Assembly: GCF_900129935.1 (NCBI RefSeq)
Contig: NZ_FQXJ01000008.1
Location: forward strand, 172,869 to 236,868
Direction of reading: 5' to 3'
Length of the DNA: 64,000 bases
DNA from: Desulfosporosinus lacus DSM 15449
Lineage (GTDB): Bacteria > Bacillota > Desulfitobacteriia > Desulfitobacteriales > Desulfitobacteriaceae
How positions within the stretch are numbered: the first letter of the stretch is position 1; each line of letters begins with the position of its first letter. Positions 45,350 to 53,537 of this stretch are shown piece after piece. A program made the translations under genes and the position numbers. The notes under the pieces were generated by a model. It was given only the letters and a program-made list of their open reading frames with translations, searched no databases and had not been told where the DNA came from.

Positions 45350-45817
45350 ATGGGAGAAATTCAGGTAGAAACTGAAAATAAAAAGTACGAACCAAAAATT
45401 GCGGCATTCTTGTGTAACTGGTGCAGTTATGCTGGAGCAGATCTAGCGGGTGTCGGTAGAATTCAATATCCTGCAACTATTAGAACAATCAGAGTCCCAT
45501 GTTCCGGTCGAATTAATCCCCTATATGTCTTGAAAGCAATGGCTAATGGGGCAGACGGAGTCTTAGTTTCCGGCTGTCACCCAGGAGATTGCCATTATAT
45601 TAGCGGCAATTACGTAGCAAGAAGAAAATTTGCGCTTATTAAATCCTTACTAAACCATGTTGGTTTAGAAGAGGATCGAATCAGTTTTTCTTGGGTATCA
45701 GCAGCAGAAGGCGGCCGCTTTGCTGAAGTTGTTAAAGGGGTTACCGAGCGCGTCAGTGCTCTTGGTCCCAATAACGGAATCTTTAAAGTAGTCGACGGGG
45801 GTGCAGCGGATGAATAA
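45350..45817 (+). CDS. flxD: FlxD/MvhD-type iron-sulfur subunit
   Basis: This protein of about 155 residues has the MvhD pattern: FLCNWCSYAGADLAG, a middle CSGRI cysteine and GCHPGDCHY, which together bind a 2Fe-2S cluster. The subunit transfers electrons from the NAD(P)H or hydrogenase module to HdrA. ATG at 45350 is placed better behind the GGGAAAGG site than ATG at 45344. It overlaps the next gene by 8 bp. Confidence 0.9.
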   Translation: MGEIQVETENKKYEPKIAAFLCNWCSYAGADLAGVGRIQYPATIRTIRVPCSGRINPLYVLKAMANGADGVLVSGCHPGDCHYISGNYVARRKFALIKSLLNHVGLEEDRISFSWVSAAEGGRFAEVVKGVTERVSALGPNNGIFKVVDGGAADE

Positions 45818-46760
45818 AATCATTAACGATATCCGAGAAACGGCCCGCCAATTACTGGCTGAAGGCAAAGTAGACGTTGTTATCGGTTACGAAAAAGGTT
45901 CCTTACCACTAAAAGCGACTCCTTGCTTTATTCATTCTTCAGAAGGGGTCGACTCCTTGATATGGGATGAAACTTGCGAGAATAATTTAGCCACGTATGT
46001 AGCTAAGACTCCTGGAAAAAAAGCCATTGTCGCCAAAGGGTGTGACAGTCGCGCTTTAGCAGTCTTGTTACAAGAAAATCAACTTGTCAGAGATGACTTA
46101 TACATCATCGGAGTTTCCTGTCACGGTGTCATTGATCAAAGAAAAATCGGAGCTGAAGTGGGGGAAATTCTCGAAGCTAGTATCAGCGACGGTAAAATAT
46201 CCGTAAAAGGAATGGAAGGGGATAAAGAGTATCTCTTTACGGAAGTAAAGGATGCTACCTGTCAAACCTGCCGTTACCCTAACCCTGTCATGGAGGACCT
46301 TCATATTGGCGATACGATTGAAGTATCTCAAGAGGCTGCCGCTTTTGCAGACGTAGAAGCCTTGGAAAGCAAATCTGACAGCGAGCGCCAAGAATATTTC
46401 AAAGAGCAAATGAGCAAGTGCATTCGCTGTTATGCCTGCCGTAATGCTTGTCCTTTATGCTATTGTCAGGAATGCTTTGTGGACTGCAATTCTCCAAGAT
46501 GGCTCACTGGCGGAGTAAATCGTGCCGAAAATCTCCTTTTCCAAGCTGGACGTGTTATGCACTTAGCTGGCCGATGTGTTGATTGCGGTGCATGTAGTCG
46601 TGCATGTCCACAAGGTGTCGACATCCGCGCCTTGAACCGTAAAATGACGAAAGATGTTTACGTCATGTATAACCATGAATCCGGTATCAGTGAAGAGGGT
46701 AAACCTGCTCTTAATGAATACAGCGCAAATGATCCAGAACAGTTCTTGGTAAAGGAGTGA
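45810..46760 (+). CDS. Iron-sulfur subunit of the Flx module (FlxC-like)
   Basis: This protein of about 316 residues has an N-terminal domain with GCDSRALAVLLQEN and GVSCHG, a CQTCRYP cysteine pair, and two ferredoxin-type motifs: CIRCYACRNACPLC, followed by a cysteine-rich YCQECFVDC, and CVDCGACSRACPQGVD. The pattern is that of the FrhB/FdhB-like Fe-S proteins found in Flx clusters. It should relay electrons within the NAD(P)H-oxidising module. ATG at 45810 follows GGGGGTG. The Flx letter is assigned by gene context and could be exchanged with the next gene. Confidence 0.78.
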   Translation: MNKIINDIRETARQLLAEGKVDVVIGYEKGSLPLKATPCFIHSSEGVDSLIWDETCENNLATYVAKTPGKKAIVAKGCDSRALAVLLQENQLVRDDLYIIGVSCHGVIDQRKIGAEVGEILEASISDGKISVKGMEGDKEYLFTEVKDATCQTCRYPNPVMEDLHIGDTIEVSQEAAAFADVEALESKSDSERQEYFKEQMSKCIRCYACRNACPLCYCQECFVDCNSPRWLTGGVNRAENLLFQAGRVMHLAGRCVDCGACSRACPQGVDIRALNRKMTKDVYVMYNHESGISEEGKPALNEYSANDPEQFLVKE

Positions 46761-46770
46761 GGTGAAGATA

Positions 46771-47787
46771 ATGAAGATAAGTAAAGAAAAATTTGGCCAG
46801 GCATTTGATGCTTTAGTCGCTGAGTACCAAATAATTGCTCCGGTTAGTGATGCTAACGGAATTGCTTTCAAAGGAGTCAAAAGCTTCTCAGAAGTTAAGC
46901 AAGATTATCTAAATTCTAAACTTCCTCCCAAAGCCTTCTTTTTTCCTCAACATGAAAAACTCATGTCTTATAAAAAAGAGGGTAAAGATGTAACCGTTAA
47001 GAGCGAGCTTAAGGTAGATAATACCGTTCTTTTTGGAATCAGACCGTGCGATGCTAAAGGGATGCAACTCTTAGATATGGTCTTCAAAAATGATCAGTAT
47101 ACAGACCCCTATTATTTTGAACGCCGAGATAAATCTGTCATAATCGGGGTAGCGTGTAACAAAATTGCTCCTACTTGCTTTTGCTCCTCATTTGGTCTTT
47201 CTCCGGCTGGCAGTGAAGGGTCCGATATCTTTTTAATAGATCTTGGAGATTCCTACGACGTAGAAGTGATCACTGAGAAAGGGAAAGCCGTAGCTGCTCG
47301 TTTCGAAGAGCTCTCTGAACTTTCTGCAGATGAACAAGCATTAGTTGACAAAATTAAGGATGCAGAGACCTCGAGCAAGGTCGATGTCTCAACCACCACC
47401 AGTAAGCTGGACAAGATGTTTAATAATCCTTACTGGGATACTCTCCAAGAAAAGTGCATTGGATGTAATGTTTGTTCGTTCTCATGTCCTACCTGCCATT
47501 GCTTCGATATTTCCGAGGAAGTGCGCAAGAATGAAGGCACGAGAGTTCGAACTTGGGATGCTTGTATGGCCCCGCTCTTTACACTTCATGGATCTGGTCA
47601 TAACCCGCGGGATAATAAAAAGGCTCGTTGGCGTCAACGGATGATGCACAAGTTTAACTATTTTGTCCATAACAATGGGTCTATGTCGTGCGTAGGCTGT
47701 GGTCGCTGCATAAAAGGTTGCCCAGTTAATATGGATATCCGACAAGTCATTGATGGGGCTAACAAAGCAGAATTGGTGGTGGAATGA
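46771..47787 (+). CDS. Iron-sulfur subunit similar to AsrA/hydrogenase beta subunit (FlxB-like)
   Basis: This protein of about 338 residues has GIRPCDAKGMQLLD, a CNKIAPTCFCSSFG segment, and two 4Fe-4S motifs, CIGCNVCSFSCPTC and CVGCGRCIKGCPVNMD. The layout matches anaerobic sulfite reductase subunit A and sulfhydrogenase beta subunits, which pair with a flavin NAD(P)H subunit; such a subunit is encoded next. ATG at 46771 follows GGAGTGAGGTGAAGATA, and a GTG three codons upstream is the alternative. It overlaps the next gene by 4 bp. Confidence 0.82.
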   Translation: MKISKEKFGQAFDALVAEYQIIAPVSDANGIAFKGVKSFSEVKQDYLNSKLPPKAFFFPQHEKLMSYKKEGKDVTVKSELKVDNTVLFGIRPCDAKGMQLLDMVFKNDQYTDPYYFERRDKSVIIGVACNKIAPTCFCSSFGLSPAGSEGSDIFLIDLGDSYDVEVITEKGKAVAARFEELSELSADEQALVDKIKDAETSSKVDVSTTTSKLDKMFNNPYWDTLQEKCIGCNVCSFSCPTCHCFDISEEVRKNEGTRVRTWDACMAPLFTLHGSGHNPRDNKKARWRQRMMHKFNYFVHNNGSMSCVGCGRCIKGCPVNMDIRQVIDGANKAELVVE

Positions 47788-48629
47788 TGCAACTGAATCC
47801 ATATATCCCAATAACCATGAAACTCGTTAAAAATTTAGTAGAAACCGAAGATAAGCTGATCAATACCTTTACACTGGAGTTTCTCAATAAACAAGATGAA
47901 GAAAACTTTAAATATATGCCGGGGCAGTTTGCAGAACTAAGTGCCTATGGTCATGGCGAAGCGCCCTTTGGAATTGCAACCTCTCCGACTGAGCCTGGAA
48001 TTCTAAAGTTTTCGGTTGCTAAAGTAGGATGCGTATCCAATGCCTTACATCTCATGGAAGAAGGAACTATGGTAGGGGTCCGAGGACCGATGGGTAATTA
48101 CTATCCCCTAGAAAAGTTTAAAGGGAAAAACGTTGTTATTATTGGTGGAGGTTTTGCTTTTACAACTCTACGTTCACTGGCGAAATATATGTTGGATGAC
48201 AAACATCGTGGTGACTATGGTGATATTACAGTTATTTACGGTGCCAGAAACCCCGGCTTATTACTCTATAAAGAAGAATTAGCCGAGTGGGAAAACAATC
48301 CAAATATTAACCTGATAACCACCATTGACCGACCGGCAGAAGGCTGGACTAAACACGTAGGCTTTATTCCCAGCATCACGGAACAAATTGCTCCTTCTTC
48401 CGTTGATACCTATGCTGTCGTTTGCGGACCACCGGCCATGATTAAATTTACCTTACCGGTCCTTGAAAAATTAAACTTTACTCCTGAGAGTATTTACACC
48501 TCCTTAGAAATGCGCATGAAGTGCGGATTGGGAATCTGTGGACGTTGTAATATTGGTACAGAATATGTATGTAAAGATGGTCCGGTCTTCTCCATGGCTC
48601 AATTAAAAGAATTACCGAATGAATATTAA
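47784..48629 (+). CDS. flxA: FAD/NAD(P)-binding subunit (FlxA-like, AsrB/PyrK family)
   Basis: This 281-residue protein is of the ferredoxin-NADP reductase superfamily: an FAD-binding barrel (residues 10-105), a nucleotide-binding part with NVVIIGGGFAFTTLRSL (near 113-129), and a C-terminal 2Fe-2S motif CGLGICGRCNIG plus a final cysteine (YVCKDGP). It would oxidise NADH or NADPH and pass electrons to the Fe-S subunits and HdrA. The ATG overlaps the previous stop. Confidence 0.88.
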   Translation: MMQLNPYIPITMKLVKNLVETEDKLINTFTLEFLNKQDEENFKYMPGQFAELSAYGHGEAPFGIATSPTEPGILKFSVAKVGCVSNALHLMEEGTMVGVRGPMGNYYPLEKFKGKNVVIIGGGFAFTTLRSLAKYMLDDKHRGDYGDITVIYGARNPGLLLYKEELAEWENNPNINLITTIDRPAEGWTKHVGFIPSITEQIAPSSVDTYAVVCGPPAMIKFTLPVLEKLNFTPESIYTSLEMRMKCGLGICGRCNIGTEYVCKDGPVFSMAQLKELPNEY

Positions 48630-48652
48630 TCAAGTCGGAGGTGATAGTAAGA

Positions 48653-49885
48653 ATGGCTGAACCCATTAGAGTTAAAGACTTAGATCCTACTCTGCGTGAT
48701 GAACTGGCTGGATTATTAAAGGGCTATGATTTTTCCAATTGCCTTTCTTGTGGTATGTGTCTGGCTGGATGTAAGTATAGTGATTTAATTGAGGATCAAG
48801 ACCCACGTAAATTCATTCGCAAGGTAGCCCTTGGCATGCGAGAAGAATTAGTTAACGATCCTTTTGTTTGGAATTGCAATATGTGTGAACGATGTACTGT
48901 AGAATGCCCGATGGGTGTAAATATTGCAGCTATAACAAGAGCTTTCCGAGGAAAAACTCCGGTACCTCCCGGTCATTTACAAATTATTGCCGATGACCAT
49001 ATCCGTACAGGTAACCAAATGGCTGTAGAGCAACTAGATTATGACGAAACCCTGGAATGGCTTGAGGAGGAACTTCAGAAAGAACTGAACGATCCAAATT
49101 ATAAAATACCTATCGACAAGCCTGATGCAGATTTTATGTTTGGCTTTAATGCCAGAGAGGTCAAGCATTATCCTCACGAACTGCAGACTATTTTACATGT
49201 CTTTTACGCTGCGAAAGCAAATTATACCCTGAGCAGTAAACGTTGGGACGCAACGAATATCTGTCTGTTCACAGGAAAGAATGATGAATTCCAAGAAATT
49301 TCTCGTCCGCTCTTTGAAGAAGTAGAGCGCTTAAATGCTAAAGAACTCATCGTCACAGAATGTGGTCACGCTTTCCGCTCCAGTAAAATGTTTGAGCGTA
49401 CTTTCTGGAAGGGAAAAAAATTCCCTGTCCGCCACATTGTTGAAATTTACGCTGATTGGATTAAAGAAGGCAGACTAAAACTGGATAAGAGCAAAAATCC
49501 TCTCCCAGTGACCATGCACGATCCTTGTAATACAGTTCGTAAAGAAGGAGTCTATGAACCGCAACGCTATGTTATTAAACATGTTGTGGAGGATTATCGC
49601 GAAATGAATCCTGATGGCAAGTATAACATTTGTTGTGGAGCCGGCGGTGGCGCTTTAGCCGTAGCTGCCACCAAACAGCAGCGTATGATTAAAGCAAAAC
49701 CTAAAGTTGATCAATTATTGGCTACCGGGGCAAAAATTGGCTGTATTCCCTGTCACAACTGTATTGACCAGTTTAATGACATGAATAAGTTCTATAAGCT
49801 TAAAATGAAAATGCACCATCTCAGTACTCTCATTGAAAATGCATTAGTACCTGATGATGTACCGGAGAGTCCTGCCGCAGAGTAG
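48653..49885 (+). CDS. hdrCB: HdrC-HdrB fusion, heterodisulfide reductase catalytic subunit
   Basis: This protein of about 410 residues joins an HdrC part, with two 4Fe-4S motifs CLSCGMCLAGC and CNMCERCTVECPMG (residues 25-90), to an HdrB part with cysteine-rich CCG domains. In the second part HDPCNTVRK and NICCGAGGGAL..CIPCHNC are visible. The first CCG copy looks incomplete: only FTGKNDEF and TECGHAFR remain. This resembles the fused HdrD type. It would be the disulfide-reducing end of the complex; the natural disulfide is unknown in organisms without coenzymes M and B. ATG at 48653 follows GGAGGTGATAGTAAGA. A strong terminator follows. Confidence 0.87.
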   Translation: MAEPIRVKDLDPTLRDELAGLLKGYDFSNCLSCGMCLAGCKYSDLIEDQDPRKFIRKVALGMREELVNDPFVWNCNMCERCTVECPMGVNIAAITRAFRGKTPVPPGHLQIIADDHIRTGNQMAVEQLDYDETLEWLEEELQKELNDPNYKIPIDKPDADFMFGFNAREVKHYPHELQTILHVFYAAKANYTLSSKRWDATNICLFTGKNDEFQEISRPLFEEVERLNAKELIVTECGHAFRSSKMFERTFWKGKKFPVRHIVEIYADWIKEGRLKLDKSKNPLPVTMHDPCNTVRKEGVYEPQRYVIKHVVEDYREMNPDGKYNICCGAGGGALAVAATKQQRMIKAKPKVDQLLATGAKIGCIPCHNCIDQFNDMNKFYKLKMKMHHLSTLIENALVPDDVPESPAAE

Positions 49886-49967
49886 ACCAGTCTGGTTGTC
49901 CTTGCTGAATGTCTTGAACCGTGGCATTAGCCAAAATAGTATTTGCTTTATTTTAAAGTGAATCAGA

Positions 49968-50012
49968 AAGCCCCGTCGGCGGAAAAATAACCGCGCGTAC
50001 GGGGCTTTTTTT
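49968..50012 (+). terminator. Strong intrinsic terminator of the hdr-flx operon
   Basis: AAGCCCCGT (49968-49976) pairs with ACGGGGCTT (49999-50007), with a GCGG/CCGC inner stem, followed by TTTTT. Confidence 0.9.
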
Positions 50013-50101
50013 GCTTCCCGTATAGTTCAGAATCTGATAGAATGTCTTATCAATTCATAATCCTTCACTTTGTTTTATTGAAGGAGGCTGGAGGAGGAAA
50101 A

Positions 50102-50392
50102 ATGGTTAAATGGATAAGGGTTCTTGTAGTGGAGCCTGGAAAATCTCCGGATATTCGAGAAATGCCCAATAACCTTAAAGCGTTTGAACTGACAATCGGA
50201 GGTTATCTTGAGATAGCAGAGAGTGTGCGTCCTGGGTGCTCAATAATATACAATGGCAACAAACCTCTTCTCAAAAAGCCCCTCAGAAGATCAGATATTG
50301 AGGGAACTTTCATCATTGTCCGAGTAGATCCTCCAGAACCTGTATCACTTAGACAAGAAGATATCACCACACTATCGGAAGTCTATAGTTAA
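50102..50392 (+). CDS. DUF3846-type small protein
   Basis: This protein of 96 residues begins MVKWIRVLVVEPGKSPDIRE and has an IGGYLEIAE segment and a late GTFIIVRVDPP stretch, the pattern of the DUF3846 family, whose function is unknown and which is common in mobile elements. ATG at 50102 follows GGAGGAGGAAAA; an in-frame ATG 20 codons upstream has no such site. It stands alone between a terminator and the DegV gene. Confidence 0.75.
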   Translation: MVKWIRVLVVEPGKSPDIREMPNNLKAFELTIGGYLEIAESVRPGCSIIYNGNKPLLKKPLRRSDIEGTFIIVRVDPPEPVSLRQEDITTLSEVYS

Positions 50393-50497
50393 ATTCTTAA
50401 ACAAATTACACAGTGAGTTAATAAAGGTTATAATATAGATATAATTAATACATGCGCATTTCAGCATATTAGCATGTAATGAAAGAGAGCTAAAAGG

Positions 50498-51358
50498 ATG
50501 GCTGTACAGATTTTGACAGATAGCACAAGCTACTTGCCAGAAGATACTAGAAAAGAATTAAATATAAGAATGGTATCGTTAAATCTTTCGTTTGGAAATG
50601 ATAGTATGAGGGAAATTGACATAGATAACAAGACGTTTTACACAATGATGGATGCAAAAGGGATTCCAACCTCTTCACAACCTTCAGTTGGGGAAATGTA
50701 TCAAGAAATGATAAGTGCGATTGAGATGGGGGATAGCCTTTGCTGCATCTTCTTGTCTTCAGATATGAGTGGTACGGTATCAACTGGTCAAATAGTAAAA
50801 GCCATGGTTTTAGAGAAATATGAAAATGCCCAAATAGAGATAGTTGATTCTAGATCAAACTGCATGCAACTTGGATTTGCTGTTGTTTTAGCAGCCAGAG
50901 CTGCTAAGGCGGGCAAAACCCTGGAGCAGGTTAAAGAAGCGGCCTTAGAAAATATCAAACGAAGCAGGTTCTTATTTATTCCTGAAAATTTGGAGTACTT
51001 GAAAAAAGGCGGCAGAATTGGTGGCGCTAGTGCGTTAATCGGAAATTTATTCAAAATTATTCCGATTTTAACTGTAGAAGACGGTAAGACAACGGTTTTA
51101 ACGAAAGTTCGAACGAAGAATAACGCTGTTAAGGCTATGGTTGATAGAATGATGCTGGATGTAAGTTTGTATGGTTTAGGAGAAATTGTCGTTTTGCATA
51201 TTAATTGTTTCGATGAAGCGATAGAACTAGCTAAAATAATCAAGGAAAATTTGAAAGTTGATATAGATGTCATGGATATTGGACCGGTCATCGGGTTACA
51301 TGTAGGTCCAGGTGCAATTGCAATTGCTTATTATACAGAAAATGCTATGAGAGAATGA
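50498..51358 (+). CDS. DegV-family fatty-acid-binding protein
   Basis: This 286-residue protein has the DegV opening ILTDSTSYLP, the TSQPSVGEMY motif, ISSDMSGT-like FLSSDMSGTVST, DSRSNCMQLG and a C-terminal GPVIGLHVGPGAIAIAYY. The family binds long-chain fatty acids (FakB type) for phosphorylation by a FakA kinase, which is not encoded here. GAAAGAGAGC precedes the ATG. The UGA-interrupted small gene follows 68 bp later. Confidence 0.93.
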   Translation: MAVQILTDSTSYLPEDTRKELNIRMVSLNLSFGNDSMREIDIDNKTFYTMMDAKGIPTSSQPSVGEMYQEMISAIEMGDSLCCIFLSSDMSGTVSTGQIVKAMVLEKYENAQIEIVDSRSNCMQLGFAVVLAARAAKAGKTLEQVKEAALENIKRSRFLFIPENLEYLKKGGRIGGASALIGNLFKIIPILTVEDGKTTVLTKVRTKNNAVKAMVDRMMLDVSLYGLGEIVVLHINCFDEAIELAKIIKENLKVDIDVMDIGPVIGLHVGPGAIAIAYYTENAMRE

Positions 51359-51426
51359 TATAATATAGGGTGAATGATACTCCAATCGAAGTTAACTAAC
51401 TGCACAGAAAGAGGTAATAGGTAATC

Positions 51427-51654
51427 ATGATGTACGAATACAATGGAATAATATTTAAAAACGCTAATCCCAAGCATGCTGACGGAACAAAAGCATGGAG
51501 CCAAATATGCAGAATCTGCGCAGGGAAATATAAGATTAAACGTAGCATGCTGGAAAATGTTTGAAGCGGCACATGTGGTGTGCAAGGTTGTACACGTCAA
51601 GCCAGTTTCTATATCAATTTTGAGGATGGAGAATTAGTTGAAGTGGTCGATTGA
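51427..51654 (+). CDS. Candidate small selenoprotein with in-frame TGA (Sec46)
   Basis: The frame from ATG at 51427 (a second ATG at 51430 is also possible) is interrupted only by a TGA at 51562-51564 and continues to a normal TGA stop at 51652-51654. Read with selenocysteine at 46 it is 75 residues. It contains CRIC (residues 28-31), then V-U-SGTCGVQGC with cysteines 50 and 55, and a tail INFEDGELVEVVD. The part after the TGA stays protein-like and keeps a Cys-rich motif, so the gene is not simply truncated. A hairpin with an AGGT loop starts 20 nt after the TGA, as in SECIS elements. A GAGGTAATAGG site lies upstream. The alternatives are a nonsense mutation in a zinc-ribbon-like gene, or a sequencing error. 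Confidence 0.68.
51578..51595 (+). promoter_or_regulatory. SECIS-like hairpin of the 51427 gene
   Basis: GTGTGCA (51578-51584) pairs with TGTACAC (51589-51595), one G-U pair included, around the loop AGGT (51585-51588). The loop begins 20 nt after the in-frame TGA. The bacterial SECIS of E. coli fdhF has a similar distance and a GGU-containing apical loop. Confidence 0.65.
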
Positions 51655-51727
51655 TTTTAAAACTGTAAGGACTTGTGATACAATGTAAGAGGATGGTAAG
51701 AGGGTTAAGATAAAGGAGGTTTTCGCA

Positions 51728-51982
51728 TTGCCAAAACTTAATAGAATTCTATGGTCCCTTGCGATTCTATTTATTGTTATTACCACTGTGATTTTTTCCT
51801 TTGGGATTATTTTAGTTGGTGCAGCAACGCTAAGTCTATATGGAATTTATCGACATTACTTTCCGAAAAAGAAATTACCTAAACACCCTAATTCAAGGTC
51901 GCAAGTCTATACTTTTGGGGAAATCATCGATATAAAATCTGAAGTGATTCATGATACGATTGATGTGAAAAAAATAAGATAA
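51728..51982 (+). CDS. Small membrane protein of unknown function
   Basis: This 84-residue protein has one long or two short membrane segments in residues 7-40 (ILWSLAILFIVITTVIFSF and a following small-residue stretch), then a basic cytoplasmic tail with HYFPKKKLPKHP. The start is TTG with AAAGGAGG eight bases upstream, a strong site. I do not recognise the family. A strong terminator follows. Confidence 0.65.
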   Translation: MPKLNRILWSLAILFIVITTVIFSFGIILVGAATLSLYGIYRHYFPKKKLPKHPNSRSQVYTFGEIIDIKSEVIHDTIDVKKIR

Positions 51983-52054
51983 CTCATAGCCTATTCTTTA
52001 CCTAGGTTATAGTTTTTCTAGGATTTGAAGATACAAAAGAATATAGAAATGTTC

Positions 52055-52106
52055 AGACAGATAAGCTACCGCTTTTTGGGCGGTAACTTATCTGTCTTTT
52101 GTTTTT
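52055..52106 (+). terminator. Intrinsic terminator
   Basis: GACAGATAAG..TACCGC pairs with GCGGTA..CTTATCTGTC (52056-52096) with one C-A mismatch, followed by TTTTGTTTTT. Confidence 0.9.
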
Positions 52107-52224
52107 ACCAGGATTATTGTTCTGTCTAAGCTCACTTCTTGACCTGACTTGCCGCAACATTTGTTTGTCTGTACACGGTGCTATAGTTAAATCATTAAAT
52201 AGTTTAATGAAAGAAGGGAATACA

Positions 52225-52551
52225 ATGTCCGTCTCAAAAGCAAGTCTATTGGGTTTTAATGAAAAAACTGAATCTAGAACAAAATCTAAATTGACATTAT
52301 TAGCTAATACGTTTCTAATCTCTGTATCTGTCCTTTCAGCGCTAGATCTACTGGTTGCACATTACAGTGGTGATTCAATAGCCAATTACACAATATCTGT
52401 TCTAGTCGATCTAATTTTAACAGTAATAGGCATAATTTTCTGTTCTGATCTTATTGCAAATAAACATGAGGATTCAATAATTTGCTTTCTCGCCTATATG
52501 GTCTTCTTATGGATATGTACTACAGTACTCAAATTAGTTTTCTTATTATGA
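52225..52551 (+). CDS. Hypothetical membrane protein
   Basis: This protein of 108 residues has three hydrophobic segments (about residues 25-45, 54-75 and 85-107). ATG at 52225 has GAAGGGAATACA upstream, while an earlier ATG in the same frame overlaps the preceding terminator. I recognise no family. The three-segment topology with a hydrophilic N terminus near 1-20 is all that can be said. Confidence 0.55.
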   Translation: MSVSKASLLGFNEKTESRTKSKLTLLANTFLISVSVLSALDLLVAHYSGDSIANYTISVLVDLILTVIGIIFCSDLIANKHEDSIICFLAYMVFLWICTTVLKLVFLL

Positions 52552-52622
52552 AGAATGAACAAGTTTCAAGCAAGCTCGACCATGGAATATAATACCATAT
52601 ACCTTCGGAAGGAGGGTCATAC

Positions 52623-53459
52623 ATGGTATATGAAAACAAACGAGTGGAGGAAATGAACTATTTTGAACTGATTGCTTGGCTTGGAATAGGAAGTTCCCAT
52701 CCGGGAGGCTTTCCTGCTACCAAACTCAATTTAGATGCAATACAAGTCACACCTGAGGAATATGTGCTAGACGCAGGATGCGGAAGTGGTTTAACAGCTT
52801 GTCATTTAGCAAAAACAGTGGGATGCAAAATTGCAGGCGTAGATATTAGTCCTCAAATGATTGAAAAAGCAAGACTGAGGGCTGAAAAAGAAGGAGTATC
52901 TCATTTGGTTGAATTTTGTGTTTCAGATGTTTATGATCTGCCGTTTAACGATAACCACTTTGACTTAGTAATTGCTGAATCTATTACCGTTTTTTTAGAT
53001 AAAGTCAAAGTTTATCTGGAATTCTTTCGAATATTAAAGCCTGAGGGGAGAGTAGCTGACCTAGAAATGGCATTGCTAAAAGAATTGCCTGCTAATCTTC
53101 GACATCAGATGGAACAGTGCTTCGGTTTTGGCACTAATCCATTGTCCTTCGAAGAGTGGCATAATGCTTTAGAGCAAGCTGGATTTCAGGATGTTGAAAT
53201 TAAAAATACTCAAGCATTAAAAGATAATGGCAATGTTGTTATGAATGAACTCAAAAAGGATTGGTTACTGATAAAAGACCTTACCACTAAAATCAAAAGA
53301 CAGCCTAATTTATTGCCCAGATTACAAAAGAATGCCGGCTTCATGAAGAAGAATCGCAGCTACTTTGGATTTGGCCTTATTTATGGTCGCAAACCCACTC
53401 TCAAGAAATTGGGATTCAAGGATTGGGTTTGGCAAGTTTTATTTCGAAGAAAAGCATAA
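52623..53459 (+). CDS. SAM-dependent class I methyltransferase
   Basis: This 278-residue protein has motif I VLDAGCGSGLTACHLA (near residues 51-66), GVDISPQMIEKAR and an LPFNDNHFDLVIAE motif IV, the UbiE/Methyltransf_11 pattern. The substrate is unknown. Its AGGAGG lies between ATACCAT (52592-52598) and ATGGTAT (52623-52629), so the start codon may be partly base-paired in the mRNA. The ATP-grasp gene follows closely, and the two may act in one small-molecule pathway. Confidence 0.88.
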   Translation: MVYENKRVEEMNYFELIAWLGIGSSHPGGFPATKLNLDAIQVTPEEYVLDAGCGSGLTACHLAKTVGCKIAGVDISPQMIEKARLRAEKEGVSHLVEFCVSDVYDLPFNDNHFDLVIAESITVFLDKVKVYLEFFRILKPEGRVADLEMALLKELPANLRHQMEQCFGFGTNPLSFEEWHNALEQAGFQDVEIKNTQALKDNGNVVMNELKKDWLLIKDLTTKIKRQPNLLPRLQKNAGFMKKNRSYFGFGLIYGRKPTLKKLGFKDWVWQVLFRRKA

Positions 53460-53537
53460 CAATGCTCGTATGCAATGTATGTATTTTACAATTTTGCTAA
53501 TCCTATGAGTGGACCTATAGGAGGAAGCAAATTAATT

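Noticed and set aside
46098..46409. Antisense frames within the hdr-flx genes
   Set aside because: They are shadows of strongly supported genes on the plus strand.
51331..51600. 89-residue minus-strand frame opposite the 51427 gene
   Set aside because: It is antisense to the Cys-rich frame, has no ribosome binding site and overlaps the DegV gene end.
52099..52224. N-terminal extension of the small membrane protein
   Set aside because: It would begin inside the preceding terminator; the ATG at 52225 has its own ribosome binding site.
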